In this document: one piece after another, positions 8,793-19,022 of the stretch
Numbering within the stretch: position 1 is the first letter of the stretch
Layout of the letters: each line of letters begins with the position of its first letter
Source of the DNA: UBA8437 sp963582065
Lineage (GTDB): Bacteria; Planctomycetota; Planctomycetia; Planctomycetales; Planctomycetaceae
Length of the DNA stretch: 64,000 nt
Direction of reading: 5' to 3'
Assembly: GCA_963582065.1 (NCBI GenBank)
Contig: CAUZRQ010000013.1
Location: 13,746 to 77,745, forward strand
Notes under the pieces: model-generated
The model's input: the letters and a program-made list of their open reading frames with translations, nothing else
The model's database searches: none
Told to the model about the DNA's origin: nothing
Made by a program: the position numbers and the translations under genes

Positions 8793-9226
8793 CCTCCCCC
8801 AATCAATCGCCTGATCAACAGCCGGTTCGCTGGCCGGTTCGCCAACTGCTTGGCCTGAGCGGCGTGCTGGCCGTGGTCTGGATCGTGCTGGCCGTCCCAA
8901 TCGTGATCTACAGCGGCAGTGCGGGGCTCGAGGGTCTGTGTTGGGCGGTGATCCTGTGCCTGGTGCCGGGTTGCCTGGTGGTGGGGCTGCAGGAAATTGT
9001 CCCGTCGATGTCGGCAGCACCTCACGCGGTGATGTTGGCCACGGTGGTGCGGATGCTGTTCGTGACCGGCGGTGTAGTGTTGCTGCGAGCGATTCGGCCG
9101 GAATTGCTGACGATGGAATTCGTCGCGTGCCTGGTGATCAGCTACCTCGCGGCGTTGGCGGCGGAATCGTACTACCTGCTGCGGCTGGTGAATCCCGTGC
9201 CGGAATCGACCCAGGAACCGAACTGA
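8789..9226 (+). CDS. atpI: ATP synthase subunit I (AtpI-like)
   Basis: A 145-residue membrane protein with four hydrophobic segments (about residues 20-42, 48-68, 77-98 and 106-126), as in AtpI/UncI, the accessory protein that helps c-ring assembly. The ATG at 8789 overlaps the atpZ stop. The longer open frame upstream lies within atpZ and is spurious. The stop overlaps the atpB ATG (TGATG). Sequence similarity to AtpI is weak, as is usual for this family, and the assignment leans on topology and position. Confidence 0.7.
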   Translation: MTSPNQSPDQQPVRWPVRQLLGLSGVLAVVWIVLAVPIVIYSGSAGLEGLCWAVILCLVPGCLVVGLQEIVPSMSAAPHAVMLATVVRMLFVTGGVVLLRAIRPELLTMEFVACLVISYLAALAAESYYLLRLVNPVPESTQEPN

Positions 9227-10104
9227 TGGCGTCCGGACACTCAGACGTTTTCCACCATGTGCGGGACTTCCCGTACTTCGAGCTGCCGTTTGGGCAGAAG
9301 CTGCCGCTGCCGAGCTTCGGCGAGTTTGAACTGACCAGGTTCATGGTGCTGCAGGTGGTGGCCTTCGTGGCGGCATTGTTGATCTTCCGCGGGCTGGCAC
9401 GACGCGTGTCGGGCGGTACGCCGGTGACCGGTCGGTGGTGGAATTTCTGGGAGATGCTGGCGCTGTTCATTCGCGACGAGGTGGTCCGACCGACGATTGG
9501 TGACGGTCATCACGACGATCACCCCGACGATCACGAGGGTCAGCATGGCAGTGCCGATGCGGTAGCGACCGGCGGACATCCGGCTGACAAGTACCTGCCG
9601 TTCGTCTGGTCGTGCTTTTTTTACGTGTTGTTCTGCAACCTGCTCGGGGCGGTGCCCTGGATGGGTTCGGCCACGGCCGAGATCAACGTGACGGGGGCCC
9701 TGGCCGTTGTCGCCTTCGGAGCGACGCTGTTTTTCGGCACCAGAGAAATGGGGGTCGTGGGGTTCTGGAAAAACCAGGTCCCCGGTCTCGATCTGTCGCC
9801 GGCTCTGAAGATTGTCCTGCTGCCGATGATCTGGGTGATCGAGGTGATGGGTCTGTTCATCAAGCACGGCGTGTTGAGCGTTCGGTTGTTCGCCAACATC
9901 ATGGCCGGTCACACGGTGATCGCCGTCATCCTGGGCTTCATCGCCCTGGCGTCCGATTCCTGGGTGTTTTACCTGGTGACACCGGCCAGCATCGTGGGCC
10001 AGATCCTGATCGGAGGGCTCGAGTTGTTCGTGGCGTTCCTGCAGGCCTACGTGTTTGCCTTCCTGTCGGTCCTGTTCATCGGAGCGGCGATCCACAAGCA
10101 CTAG
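9226..10104 (+). CDS. atpB: F1Fo ATP synthase subunit a
   Basis: A 292-residue integral membrane subunit that forms the proton half-channels. The essential Arg is at residue 220 in SVRLFANIMAGHT, and the final helix has the usual LFVAFLQAYVFAFLSVLFIG. A cytosolic or periplasmic loop at residues 95-118 is unusually rich in His and Asp (HHDDHPDDHEGQH) and could bind metal; this is a lineage-specific insertion. The start codon overlaps the atpI stop. Confidence 0.95.
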   Translation: MASGHSDVFHHVRDFPYFELPFGQKLPLPSFGEFELTRFMVLQVVAFVAALLIFRGLARRVSGGTPVTGRWWNFWEMLALFIRDEVVRPTIGDGHHDDHPDDHEGQHGSADAVATGGHPADKYLPFVWSCFFYVLFCNLLGAVPWMGSATAEINVTGALAVVAFGATLFFGTREMGVVGFWKNQVPGLDLSPALKIVLLPMIWVIEVMGLFIKHGVLSVRLFANIMAGHTVIAVILGFIALASDSWVFYLVTPASIVGQILIGGLELFVAFLQAYVFAFLSVLFIGAAIHKH

Positions 10105-10313
10105 TCGAGGAGACAACACACCGGAAGCGGCGGCCTGGTTGAGAGACCGGGACGTGGTTGCTTCAATGGCTGCTTCGTGATGAATCGGCCAGGTCCGGAC
10201 GCGAGTCCGGCCCGCTTGTTACAGGTCCTTTTCCAAGAGAGTTCAAGAGAGGGTCTGATCGGCCACCGAAAAATGGGTTACGGGGCTGACAGATTGACCA
10301 AGGAGAAATCGAA
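10105..10313 (+). other. atpB-atpE intercistronic region with hairpin and direct repeat
   Basis: These 209 nt between atpB and atpE are the longest gap in the operon. They contain a CCGGAC/GTCCGG stem closed by a GCGA tetraloop (10195-10210) and two copies of CAAGAGAG (10234-10241 and 10244-10251). Such spacers often hold processing or stability elements that raise atpE expression. No gene is visible. Confidence 0.4.
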
Positions 10314-10685
10314 GTGACTATGCGAATTGCTGTGATGGCAGTGGCCATCTTGTTGATGACGGGGTTTGTTGCGATGGCCCAGGAGGGTGGCGACGGTGTG
10401 AAAACCGACGATCCCGCCGCCGTGCCTGACACGGCCGAGGAGGGTGACGGTGCTGCCGACGCTCACGCCGCCGTACCGCTGATCAACTTCGGTGGGGCGT
10501 TGGGTGCGGGTATCGTGATCCTGGGTGCCGGACTCGGCATTGGGAGAATCGGAGCTTCGGCCGTCGAGAGCATGGCACGTCAGCCGGAGATCCACTCGAA
10601 CATCCAGACCGCGATGATCATTGCGGCGGCGTTGATCGAAGGCGTGACGTTCTTTGCACTGATCATCTGTATCATGTCGGTCTGA
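10314..10685 (+). CDS. atpE: F1Fo ATP synthase subunit c with N-terminal signal and acidic extension
   Basis: A 123-residue proteolipid; the usual length is 70-90. The core has two hairpin helices with GAGLGIGRIG and the polar loop ARQPE (residues 88-92), and the carboxylate Glu109 in AALIEG. There is no Gln at the Na+-site position of helix 1 and no Ser/Thr after the Glu, so coupling is probably to protons. Residues 1-23 look like a cleavable signal (ending AMAQ), followed by about 30 acidic residues. GTG at 10314 is preferred over the ATG at 10320 because AAGGAG lies 8 nt upstream of it. Confidence 0.93.
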   Translation: MTMRIAVMAVAILLMTGFVAMAQEGGDGVKTDDPAAVPDTAEEGDGAADAHAAVPLINFGGALGAGIVILGAGLGIGRIGASAVESMARQPEIHSNIQTAMIIAAALIEGVTFFALIICIMSV

Positions 10686-10796
10686 CCGGTTTTCCGTTCC
10701 GTCAGGCATCGGACTTGGCGAACTCGCGTTCGCTACTCCGGCACTGCTGGCGAATGGAAACGGTGAGACTTGCAGGACTGTAGTAAAGGCGTCGTG

Positions 10797-11384
10797 ATGC
10801 GCAGGTTCTCAACTCCTCGCCCATTGGTAGCCGCCGTCGCGTGGCTGATTGGTTCGCTTCCCGCGGTGGCCGAGGCCGCCGAGGAGGGTGTGCCGTTGAG
10901 CTTCAAGACCGACTTGGCGATCTGGTCGCTGGTGGTCTTCGTGCTGTTCGTCTTCGTGTTGAAGAAGATTGCCTGGGGTCCCCTGTCCGCCGGGCTCGAC
11001 GCCCGTGAGCAGCGGATCCGCGAGGACATTGCCGGTGCCGAGTCGGCTCGCGAGCGGGCCGAGGCGATGCTGGCTGATCACGAGGCGAAACTGGCGGGCG
11101 TGCAGGAGGAGGTCAAGGAGATCCTGGCCGAGGCGCGGGGAGATGCCGAGCACACCAAGAACGAGATCATGGCGGCAGCGCAAAGCGAGGCCGAGGCGAC
11201 TCGAGATCGGGCGATTGGAGAAATCGAGCGGGCCCGTGACCAGGCCCTCAAGGAACTCTTCGACCAGGTCTCGACGCAGGTCGCCGCTGCGACCGAGCAC
11301 GTGCTGGGGCGATCGCTGGATGCGGCCGACCAGCAGCGGTTGATTGGCGAGGCACTGGCGGAAATGACTTCGGAGTCGAATTGA
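10797..11384 (+). CDS. atpF: F1Fo ATP synthase subunit b
   Basis: A 195-residue peripheral-stalk subunit. One transmembrane helix (LAIWSLVVFVLFVFVLKK, about residues 38-56) is followed by the family signature AWGPLSAGLDAREQRI and a long Glu/Ala/Arg-rich coiled coil to the C-terminus. As in atpE, an extra hydrophobic N-terminal segment (LVAAVAWLIGSLPAVAEA) looks like a cleavable signal. ATG 10797 has AAAGG 7 nt upstream; the open frame from TTG 10770 has no such support. Confidence 0.92.
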   Translation: MRRFSTPRPLVAAVAWLIGSLPAVAEAAEEGVPLSFKTDLAIWSLVVFVLFVFVLKKIAWGPLSAGLDAREQRIREDIAGAESARERAEAMLADHEAKLAGVQEEVKEILAEARGDAEHTKNEIMAAAQSEAEATRDRAIGEIERARDQALKELFDQVSTQVAAATEHVLGRSLDAADQQRLIGEALAEMTSESN

Positions 11385-11416
11385 GCAACCTGGAGCGAGA
11401 CGAGAGGAACGGCTAG

Positions 11417-13616
<2,200 letters not shown>

Positions 13617-13625
13617 AACCAGGCA

Positions 13626-13656
13626 GGCCGGTTGTTCGGCCCAAGCGTCATTTTTT
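13626..13656 (+). terminator. Hairpin plus T-run between atpA and atpG
   Basis: A GGCCG/CGGCC stem (13626-13641, 6-nt loop) is followed 9 nt later by six T residues (13651-13656). The gap between stem and T-run is too long for a standard intrinsic terminator. It may be a partial attenuator or a stability element within the operon. Confidence 0.25.
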
Positions 13657-13687
13657 GTCACTGCACCCTTGAGTTGAAACGCCGGCG

Positions 13688-14593
13688 ATGGCCAACATCC
13701 GAACGATTGTCAAACGGCTGAAGGCGGTCAGGAACGTCCGTAAGATCACGCGGACGATGGAACTGATTGCCACGGCGCGGTTCAAGAAAGCGATGGACCG
13801 TGCGACCGAGGCGGCTGCCTACACGCAGAAGATCGCCGAGATCGTCTCGGATCTGTCCGGAGCCGCCCTCTCGTTCAGTCACCCATTGCTCGAGGGTCGC
13901 GAGACGCAGCAGAAGTGTGCCGTGCTGGTTCTGACCAGCAATCGCGGCCTGTGCGGCGGCTACAACGGGGGCGTGTTGCGGTTGGCGGTGCCACGGATGA
14001 AGGAGTTGAAGGCCGAGGGCCGAGATGTGTCGCTGGAAGTCTCGGGCAAGCGCGGGCTGGCGTTCCTGAGATTCCAGGGTGAGACGATCGCCCACGAGTA
14101 CACGCATTTCGAAGACAAGCCGACCTTCGACGAGGTCGATGAGCTGGCCAGCCGGTACATCGGTGCCTACGTTGCCGGAGAACTCGATCGTCTCGACGTC
14201 GCTTACACGCGGTTCGAGTCCTCATCGCGACAGAAGGCGACAATCGAGACCCTGCTGCCAGTCGGATCTCTCGATGTCCCCGACGACGAGTCGGCCGATT
14301 CCGGTGCAGATGACCAGGCGGGTGGCGGCAGCTCGGTCGATTACGAGTTTCTCCCCTCGGCCGGCGAGATTCTCGAGCAGATCGTCCCGGCATCATTCAA
14401 GGCCCGGCTGTTCAAGGGCTTTCTTGATGCTGCCGTCAGTGAACAGATCTTCCGGATGGTGGCGATGAAGGGGGCCACTGAGAACGCCGGAGAGATGATC
14501 GATACGCTCTCGATGAAGTACAACCGGGCCCGGCAGACACAGATCACCTCCGAACTCAGTGAGATCATCGGCGGAGCCGCGGCTCTCGAATAG
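13688..14593 (+). CDS. atpG: F1Fo ATP synthase subunit gamma
   Basis: A 301-residue central rotor shaft. The N-terminal helix has RLKAVRNVRKITRTMELIATARFKKA spread over residues 10-35. The middle domain shows LVLTSNRGLCGGYN, and the C-terminal helix has KGATENAGEMIDTLS and YNRARQTQITSELSEI. An acidic, Gly/Ser-rich insertion lies at about residues 197-222 (VPDDESADSGADDQ), in the position where many bacterial gammas are short. No strong ribosome site is visible. Confidence 0.95.
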   Translation: MANIRTIVKRLKAVRNVRKITRTMELIATARFKKAMDRATEAAAYTQKIAEIVSDLSGAALSFSHPLLEGRETQQKCAVLVLTSNRGLCGGYNGGVLRLAVPRMKELKAEGRDVSLEVSGKRGLAFLRFQGETIAHEYTHFEDKPTFDEVDELASRYIGAYVAGELDRLDVAYTRFESSSRQKATIETLLPVGSLDVPDDESADSGADDQAGGGSSVDYEFLPSAGEILEQIVPASFKARLFKGFLDAAVSEQIFRMVAMKGATENAGEMIDTLSMKYNRARQTQITSELSEIIGGAAALE

Positions 14594-14665
14594 ACGGTCA
14601 CGAACAGGACGAAACCAACCGACCACGATCAACCAGGCGTGGAAACACACGCAGGAGACGACTTG

Positions 14666-16114
14666 ATGGCAACGGCAACCGAACAATCCGTCGGCCAGGT
14701 GACCCAGATCATCGGTTCGACCTTCGACGCCGAGTTTCCCGAGGACAAGCTGCCGAAGATCTACAACGCGTTGCAGATCGACGCGGAGGTCAAGGGCCTG
14801 ACGGTGAAGGTGACCGGCGAGGTGCAGCAGCACCTCGGTGGCAACCGTGTCCGTTGCGTTGCCCTGGGCAGCACCGACGGCATGGTCCGCGGCATGGACG
14901 TGAACGACACCGGAGCCCCGCTGTCGGTGCCGGTCGGCAAGGAGACTCTCGGACGGGTCTTCAACCTGCTCGGCGAACCGGTCGACGGGCGCGGCCCGGT
15001 CGAGACCGAGGAGAGGTGGCCGATTCACCGGCACGCTCCCTTGCTCGAGGACCTGAGTTCCAAGACCGAGATCTTCGAGACGGGCATCAAGGTGGTCGAC
15101 CTGCTGACCCCGTTCGTCCGGGGTGGAAAGGCCGGGCTGTTCGGCGGGGCGGGCCTGGGCAAGACGGTGATCCTGACCGAGCTGATCGCGCGGATCGCCA
15201 GCGCCCACGGTGGTTACTCGGTGTTCGCGGGAGTCGGCGAGCGGACCCGCGAGGGCAACGACCTGTGGTTGGAGATGCAGGAGACCAAGATCGGACAGTC
15301 CGATCGCTCGGTCATCGAGCAGACCTGCATGGTCTTCGGCCAGATGAACGAACCGCCGGGTGCTCGCCTGCGGGTCGCGCTCTCGGCGTTGACCATGGCC
15401 GAGTGGTTCCGCGACACGACCGGAACCGACACGCTGCTGTTCATCGACAACATCTTCCGGTTCTCACAGGCCGGCAGCGAGGTGTCCGCGCTGCTGGGTC
15501 GGATGCCGTCGGCGGTGGGTTACCAGCCGACGCTGGGGACCGAACTGGGTGAACTGCAGGAACGGATCACCTCGACCAAGCGTGGGGCGATCACCAGTGT
15601 GCAGGCCGTCTACGTGCCCGCCGACGACCCGACCGACCCCGCTCCGGCGACCGCGTTTGCTCACCTCGACGCCTTCATCTATCTCGAGCGGAGCATCTCC
15701 GAGAAGGGCATCTATCCCGCCATCGATCCGCTGGCCTCATCCAGCCGGGTGCTCGATCCGCAGTATGTCGGCGATCGTCACTACGCGGTGGCCCGGGAGG
15801 TGCAGCAGATCCTGCAGAGATACCGCGAGTTGCAGGACATCATCGCGATCCTGGGTGTCGACGAGCTTTCCGAGGACGACAAGCTGGTCGTCCACCGTGC
15901 TCGCCGGATCGAGCGGTTCCTCTCGCAGCCGTTCCTGGTTGCCGAGGCCTTCCTGGGCAAGCCGGGTAAGATCACCCCGCTGGATGAGACGATCCAGAGT
16001 TTCGAGGAACTGGTTTCCGGCAAGTGGGATCACCTGCCCGAGTCCGCGTTCATGTACGTCGGCGGGATCGAAGAAGCCGCCGAACAGGCGAAGAAGATGG
16101 CCGAGGAGGCCTAG
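14666..16114 (+). CDS. atpD: F1Fo ATP synthase subunit beta
   Basis: The 482-residue catalytic subunit. The P-loop is GGAGLGKT at 160-167 (the usual form is GGAGVGKT). The catalytic Glu region GERTREGNDLW, the Walker B LLFIDNIFRFSQAGSE and the DELSEED lever motif are all present. ATG 14666 is preferred to the upstream in-frame GTG at 14639 because AGGAG lies 8 nt before it and MATATEQSVGQVTQIIG matches family starts. Confidence 0.97.
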   Translation: MATATEQSVGQVTQIIGSTFDAEFPEDKLPKIYNALQIDAEVKGLTVKVTGEVQQHLGGNRVRCVALGSTDGMVRGMDVNDTGAPLSVPVGKETLGRVFNLLGEPVDGRGPVETEERWPIHRHAPLLEDLSSKTEIFETGIKVVDLLTPFVRGGKAGLFGGAGLGKTVILTELIARIASAHGGYSVFAGVGERTREGNDLWLEMQETKIGQSDRSVIEQTCMVFGQMNEPPGARLRVALSALTMAEWFRDTTGTDTLLFIDNIFRFSQAGSEVSALLGRMPSAVGYQPTLGTELGELQERITSTKRGAITSVQAVYVPADDPTDPAPATAFAHLDAFIYLERSISEKGIYPAIDPLASSSRVLDPQYVGDRHYAVAREVQQILQRYRELQDIIAILGVDELSEDDKLVVHRARRIERFLSQPFLVAEAFLGKPGKITPLDETIQSFEELVSGKWDHLPESAFMYVGGIEEAAEQAKKMAEEA

Positions 16115-16120
16115 AGAACC

Positions 16121-16519
16121 GTGGCAGAGAGTGCATTGCAACTCGTCCTGGTGACGCCCGAAACCACGCTGCTCGATGCGCCCGTGCGATCGTTGCAGTT
16201 TCCCGTCTTCGACGGGCAGATCGGAGTGCTGCCGGGCCGTGCCCCCGTGGTGGGTCGCCTGGGCTACGGTGTGCTGACGGTCTCGACCTCCGACGGCGAC
16301 ATCGTGAAGTACTTCATCGAGGGCGGATTCGTACAGGTCAAGGCGGGGACGGTGACCCTGCTGACCGACCGGGCACAGGGCCTCGACGACATCGATCGCC
16401 AGGCTGCCGAGGACCTGCTTGCAGAAGCTTCGAAACGGGTTCCCGTCACCGACGCCGAACTGGTCGCCAAGGAGCGCGACCAGGAAAGTGCCCGGCGGAT
16501 GCTGGCCGTCGGTCGTTGA
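16121..16519 (+). CDS. atpC: F1Fo ATP synthase subunit epsilon
   Basis: A 132-residue rotor and inhibitory subunit. The N-terminal beta-sandwich contains LVLVTPETTLLDAPV and the conserved FDGQIGVLPGRAPVV, and the C-terminal helical hairpin is present. The start is GTG, six nt after the atpD stop, with AGGAGG 11 nt upstream. It is the last gene of the operon and converges on the oxidoreductase at 16543. Confidence 0.95.
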   Translation: MAESALQLVLVTPETTLLDAPVRSLQFPVFDGQIGVLPGRAPVVGRLGYGVLTVSTSDGDIVKYFIEGGFVQVKAGTVTLLTDRAQGLDDIDRQAAEDLLAEASKRVPVTDAELVAKERDQESARRMLAVGR

Positions 16520-16521
16520 GC

Positions 16522-16534
16522 GGTGGCCGCCACC
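16522..16534. terminator. Small hairpin between convergent atp and demethylase operons
   Basis: GGTGG/CCACC with a 3-nt loop fills most of the 23-nt gap between the two stop codons. It could help end transcription from both sides, but there is no T-run. Confidence 0.25.
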
Positions 16535-16542
16535 TCGGGCCG

Positions 16543-17769
16543 CTAATGGTCGATCGCGTAGTATTGCTCGTACACGCCGCGGGCACGCGCCGCCATCTCG
16601 TCCCAGTCCCATTCGGTTTCGGTGAATCGATCGGGGCTGAGGCTGCTGACGTATTCGGACGGGTTGTCTCGGAGTGACTCGACGACGTGCCGTCCGATGC
16701 CGGCAGACCCCGACACGCCGTGTGCATTGCAGCCACCGGCCATCACGAACCCCTTCACGCGGCGACTCTCACCGATGATGAACCGGCCGTCGGGGGTGAA
16801 GGTGGGCCAGCCGCGGAACACACTGCGGATGCCCAGTTGCGACACCTGAGGGAACTGCGGGGCCAGTTGCTCGGCGAAGGCGGCCAGCACGTCCCAGTCT
16901 TCGCGAACCGGTGGTGCCTGCCCGTCGACGGGATAATCTCGTGGATCCAGCGACATGCTGGCCGGTTCCCAGCCCCCGCACAACAGGGCGTCGGTTTCGG
17001 CGCGGAGGTAGAGCGTGGCGTCGGGGATGCGGATCACCGGCAGGTCGGGACGCAGTCCCTCGGCCGCGACCGTCACGAAGAACTCGTGCCGCACCGGCAC
17101 GATCGGCAGTTCGAGTCCGACTGAACCGGCCAGGTGCCAGGCGTGGGCCCCGGCGGCGTTGATGACCATCGGCGTCGAAATCCGCTCCTCGGAGGTCTCG
17201 ACACCGACGACCCGGTCGTCCTCGACGAGAATTCCCCGCACCGTGGTCCCGGTCAGAAACTGCACACCCGCCTGCCTGGCCCGGGCGACATAGGCCATGG
17301 CCAGGTCGCTGGGCTGCAGGTATCCGTCGCTGGGGCACCACAGGACTCCACGGACCTGGTCGAACCGCATTGTCGGCCAGAGCGATGCGGCCTCGTGGTT
17401 GTCCAGGAACCGTGTCTCCAGACCGGCCTCGTCGGCGACGGCCTGCATTCGCCGGAACTCCTCGACCCGCTCGTCGCACAGGGCCAGTCGCAGCGATCCG
17501 ACCTGCCGCCAGCCGGGACGGGCTCCGTCGCCGGCTTCGAGGTCCGAGAAGGTCTTGACCGACCACATGGCCAGCCGGGTGCGGTCGAGCGAATTGCGGA
17601 CCTGTCCGACCAGGCCGGCCGCCTGCGAGGTCGTCGCTGCCGCGAGCGTGGGTTCCTTTTCGATCAGCAGGATGTCGTCGTGTCCGGCGGCAGCCAGGCT
17701 GTGGGCCACTCCGCAGCCGACGGCTCCGCCGCCGATGATGACGATCCCGGCCGTCTGTGTTTCCGTCAC
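16543..17769 (-). CDS. FAD-dependent oxidoreductase, DMGDH/sarcosine oxidase-like (DAO fold)
   Basis: A 408-residue flavoprotein of the DAO superfamily. The FAD-binding motif is IGGGAVGCGVAHSLAAAG at residues 11-28. The segment TTSQAAGLVGQVR corresponds to TTWHAAGL in dimethylglycine and sarcosine dehydrogenases, but the His that binds FAD covalently is Gln here. The C-terminal GRFIIGESRRVKGFVMAGG is the second FAD contact. It lacks the GcvT-like folate domain of full DMGDH. It is the last gene of the operon and overlaps the Rieske gene by four bases. It probably oxidises an N-methyl amine, passing electrons to ETF; other amino-acid substrates are possible. Confidence 0.8.
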   Translation of the reverse strand: MTETQTAGIVIIGGGAVGCGVAHSLAAAGHDDILLIEKEPTLAAATTSQAAGLVGQVRNSLDRTRLAMWSVKTFSDLEAGDGARPGWRQVGSLRLALCDERVEEFRRMQAVADEAGLETRFLDNHEAASLWPTMRFDQVRGVLWCPSDGYLQPSDLAMAYVARARQAGVQFLTGTTVRGILVEDDRVVGVETSEERISTPMVINAAGAHAWHLAGSVGLELPIVPVRHEFFVTVAAEGLRPDLPVIRIPDATLYLRAETDALLCGGWEPASMSLDPRDYPVDGQAPPVREDWDVLAAFAEQLAPQFPQVSQLGIRSVFRGWPTFTPDGRFIIGESRRVKGFVMAGGCNAHGVSGSAGIGRHVVESLRDNPSEYVSSLSPDRFTETEWDWDEMAARARGVYEQYYAIDH

Positions 17770-19022
17770 GGCTGAGAGCTCACCTGTTCGAGGTACCAGT
17801 TGACCAGGGCGTCGACGTTGTATTCCTTGTACGTGGAAAACGGTCCGGGAGTGTACCGGCTGGAGCTGACTCCCCGCTGGACACTTTCGCAGATCGTCCA
17901 GTCCTGCTCGGAGGTCAGTTGCCAGAACGGCATGATCTCGTCAAGCCGGTAGTCACGGTTTTCTTTGGCGTCGGCGGCGACCAGCCAGGTCACCTGGATC
18001 CGGGTCCGGCCGGGTCCGGCCGGCAGCAAACGCGTGCTGACAGCGTGATCGCAGCTGGAGTGATTCCAGAAGTTCGGCATCGTCCGCACTCTCAAGGTGC
18101 CCACATCGGGATCGCTGTAGTCGCCCATCAACGGGGCGACCTGTCGACCGTCCATGGTCTCGCTGAAGTAACCGTCGGCCAGGGGAGTGCGGTTGGCCGA
18201 GAACCAGCCGTCGGGGCCGCAGGCGGGGAACGACGTCATGCCCGTCTGCGTGTGTGTCACCGCCAGGCCACTGGCGGCCCACTTCTCCTGGCTTCGCAGA
18301 GACGCGTCGTCGATGGCGGCCTGGGCCTGGGGTGTGGTGTCATCGGCGTTGTAGTGGTCGAAGTTGGCCCGGATATACTGGGGATGATTCGCGTTGCAGT
18401 GATAACACTCGCGGTTGTTCTCCCAGACGATCTTCCAGTTGGCAGCCACGTCGTAATCCACGATCTTCGCCACCCGGGCCTGTTCAAAGCCCTGGGGACG
18501 GGCGGCCGGCTCGATCAGCGCGACGGCGGGATCGAAAGCCGGCGGTTCTTCGGCCAGCGAAAGGAAGACCAGGCCCTCGAGAACACGGACGTGGGCACGG
18601 TGCAGGGCCAACGTGTCCTTGTCCAGGTCTTCCTGCATCCCACGGCAGGACTGCAGGCTGCCATCGCGCGAGTAGGTCCATTGGTGGTATGGGCAGATGA
18701 AGCGGCCGATGCGGCCCGACGCCGATGTGCAAAGTACGGTGCCGCGGTGACGACAGACGTTGTGGAGCGCCCGGATCGTGCCGTCGTCGTCGCGGACGAC
18801 GATCAGCGGATCGCTGCCGACATCCAGAGTAAAATAGTCACCCGGTTCGGGAACCTGGCAGGTGTGACCGGCAAACAGCCAGCCGTGCCGCCAGATTCGT
18901 GCGAGTTCGGCTCGATAAACCAGCTCATCGTGATAGAACTCGGCCGGTAGTCCATGGCCGGGTTGACGGCGTGAGACCAGTTGCAGGATCTGTTCGTGTT
19001 CGAGCGGGGAGATGTCTGGCAT
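17766..19022 (-). CDS. Rieske aromatic-ring-hydroxylating-type oxygenase alpha subunit, GbcA-like
   Basis: A 418-residue oxygenase. The Rieske [2Fe-2S] ligands are C90, H92, C110 and H113 (CRHRG, CPYHQW). The mononuclear iron region has NWKIVWENNRECYHC with H208 and H213 as His ligands. This signature fits the subgroup that demethylates quaternary amines (glycine betaine GbcA, stachydrine Stc2, carnitine CntA) rather than arene dioxygenases. Flanking ETF, DgcB-like and DMGDH-like genes support a betaine role. No reductase partner (GbcB type) is encoded in the operon. The start overlaps the stop of the transporter gene by one base. Confidence 0.85.
   Translation of the reverse strand: MPDISPLEHEQILQLVSRRQPGHGLPAEFYHDELVYRAELARIWRHGWLFAGHTCQVPEPGDYFTLDVGSDPLIVVRDDDGTIRALHNVCRHRGTVLCTSASGRIGRFICPYHQWTYSRDGSLQSCRGMQEDLDKDTLALHRAHVRVLEGLVFLSLAEEPPAFDPAVALIEPAARPQGFEQARVAKIVDYDVAANWKIVWENNRECYHCNANHPQYIRANFDHYNADDTTPQAQAAIDDASLRSQEKWAASGLAVTHTQTGMTSFPACGPDGWFSANRTPLADGYFSETMDGRQVAPLMGDYSDPDVGTLRVRTMPNFWNHSSCDHAVSTRLLPAGPGRTRIQVTWLVAADAKENRDYRLDEIMPFWQLTSEQDWTICESVQRGVSSSRYTPGPFSTYKEYNVDALVNWYLEQVSSQP

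Noticed and set aside
10314..10685. Sodium-coupled c subunit
   Set aside because: The Na+ signature needs Gln in helix 1 and Ser/Thr after the Glu; here these are Ile and Gly.
13651..13656. T-run after atpA as a transcription terminator
   Set aside because: The T-run is 9 nt past the stem and the operon continues with atpG, atpD and atpC, so full termination is unlikely.
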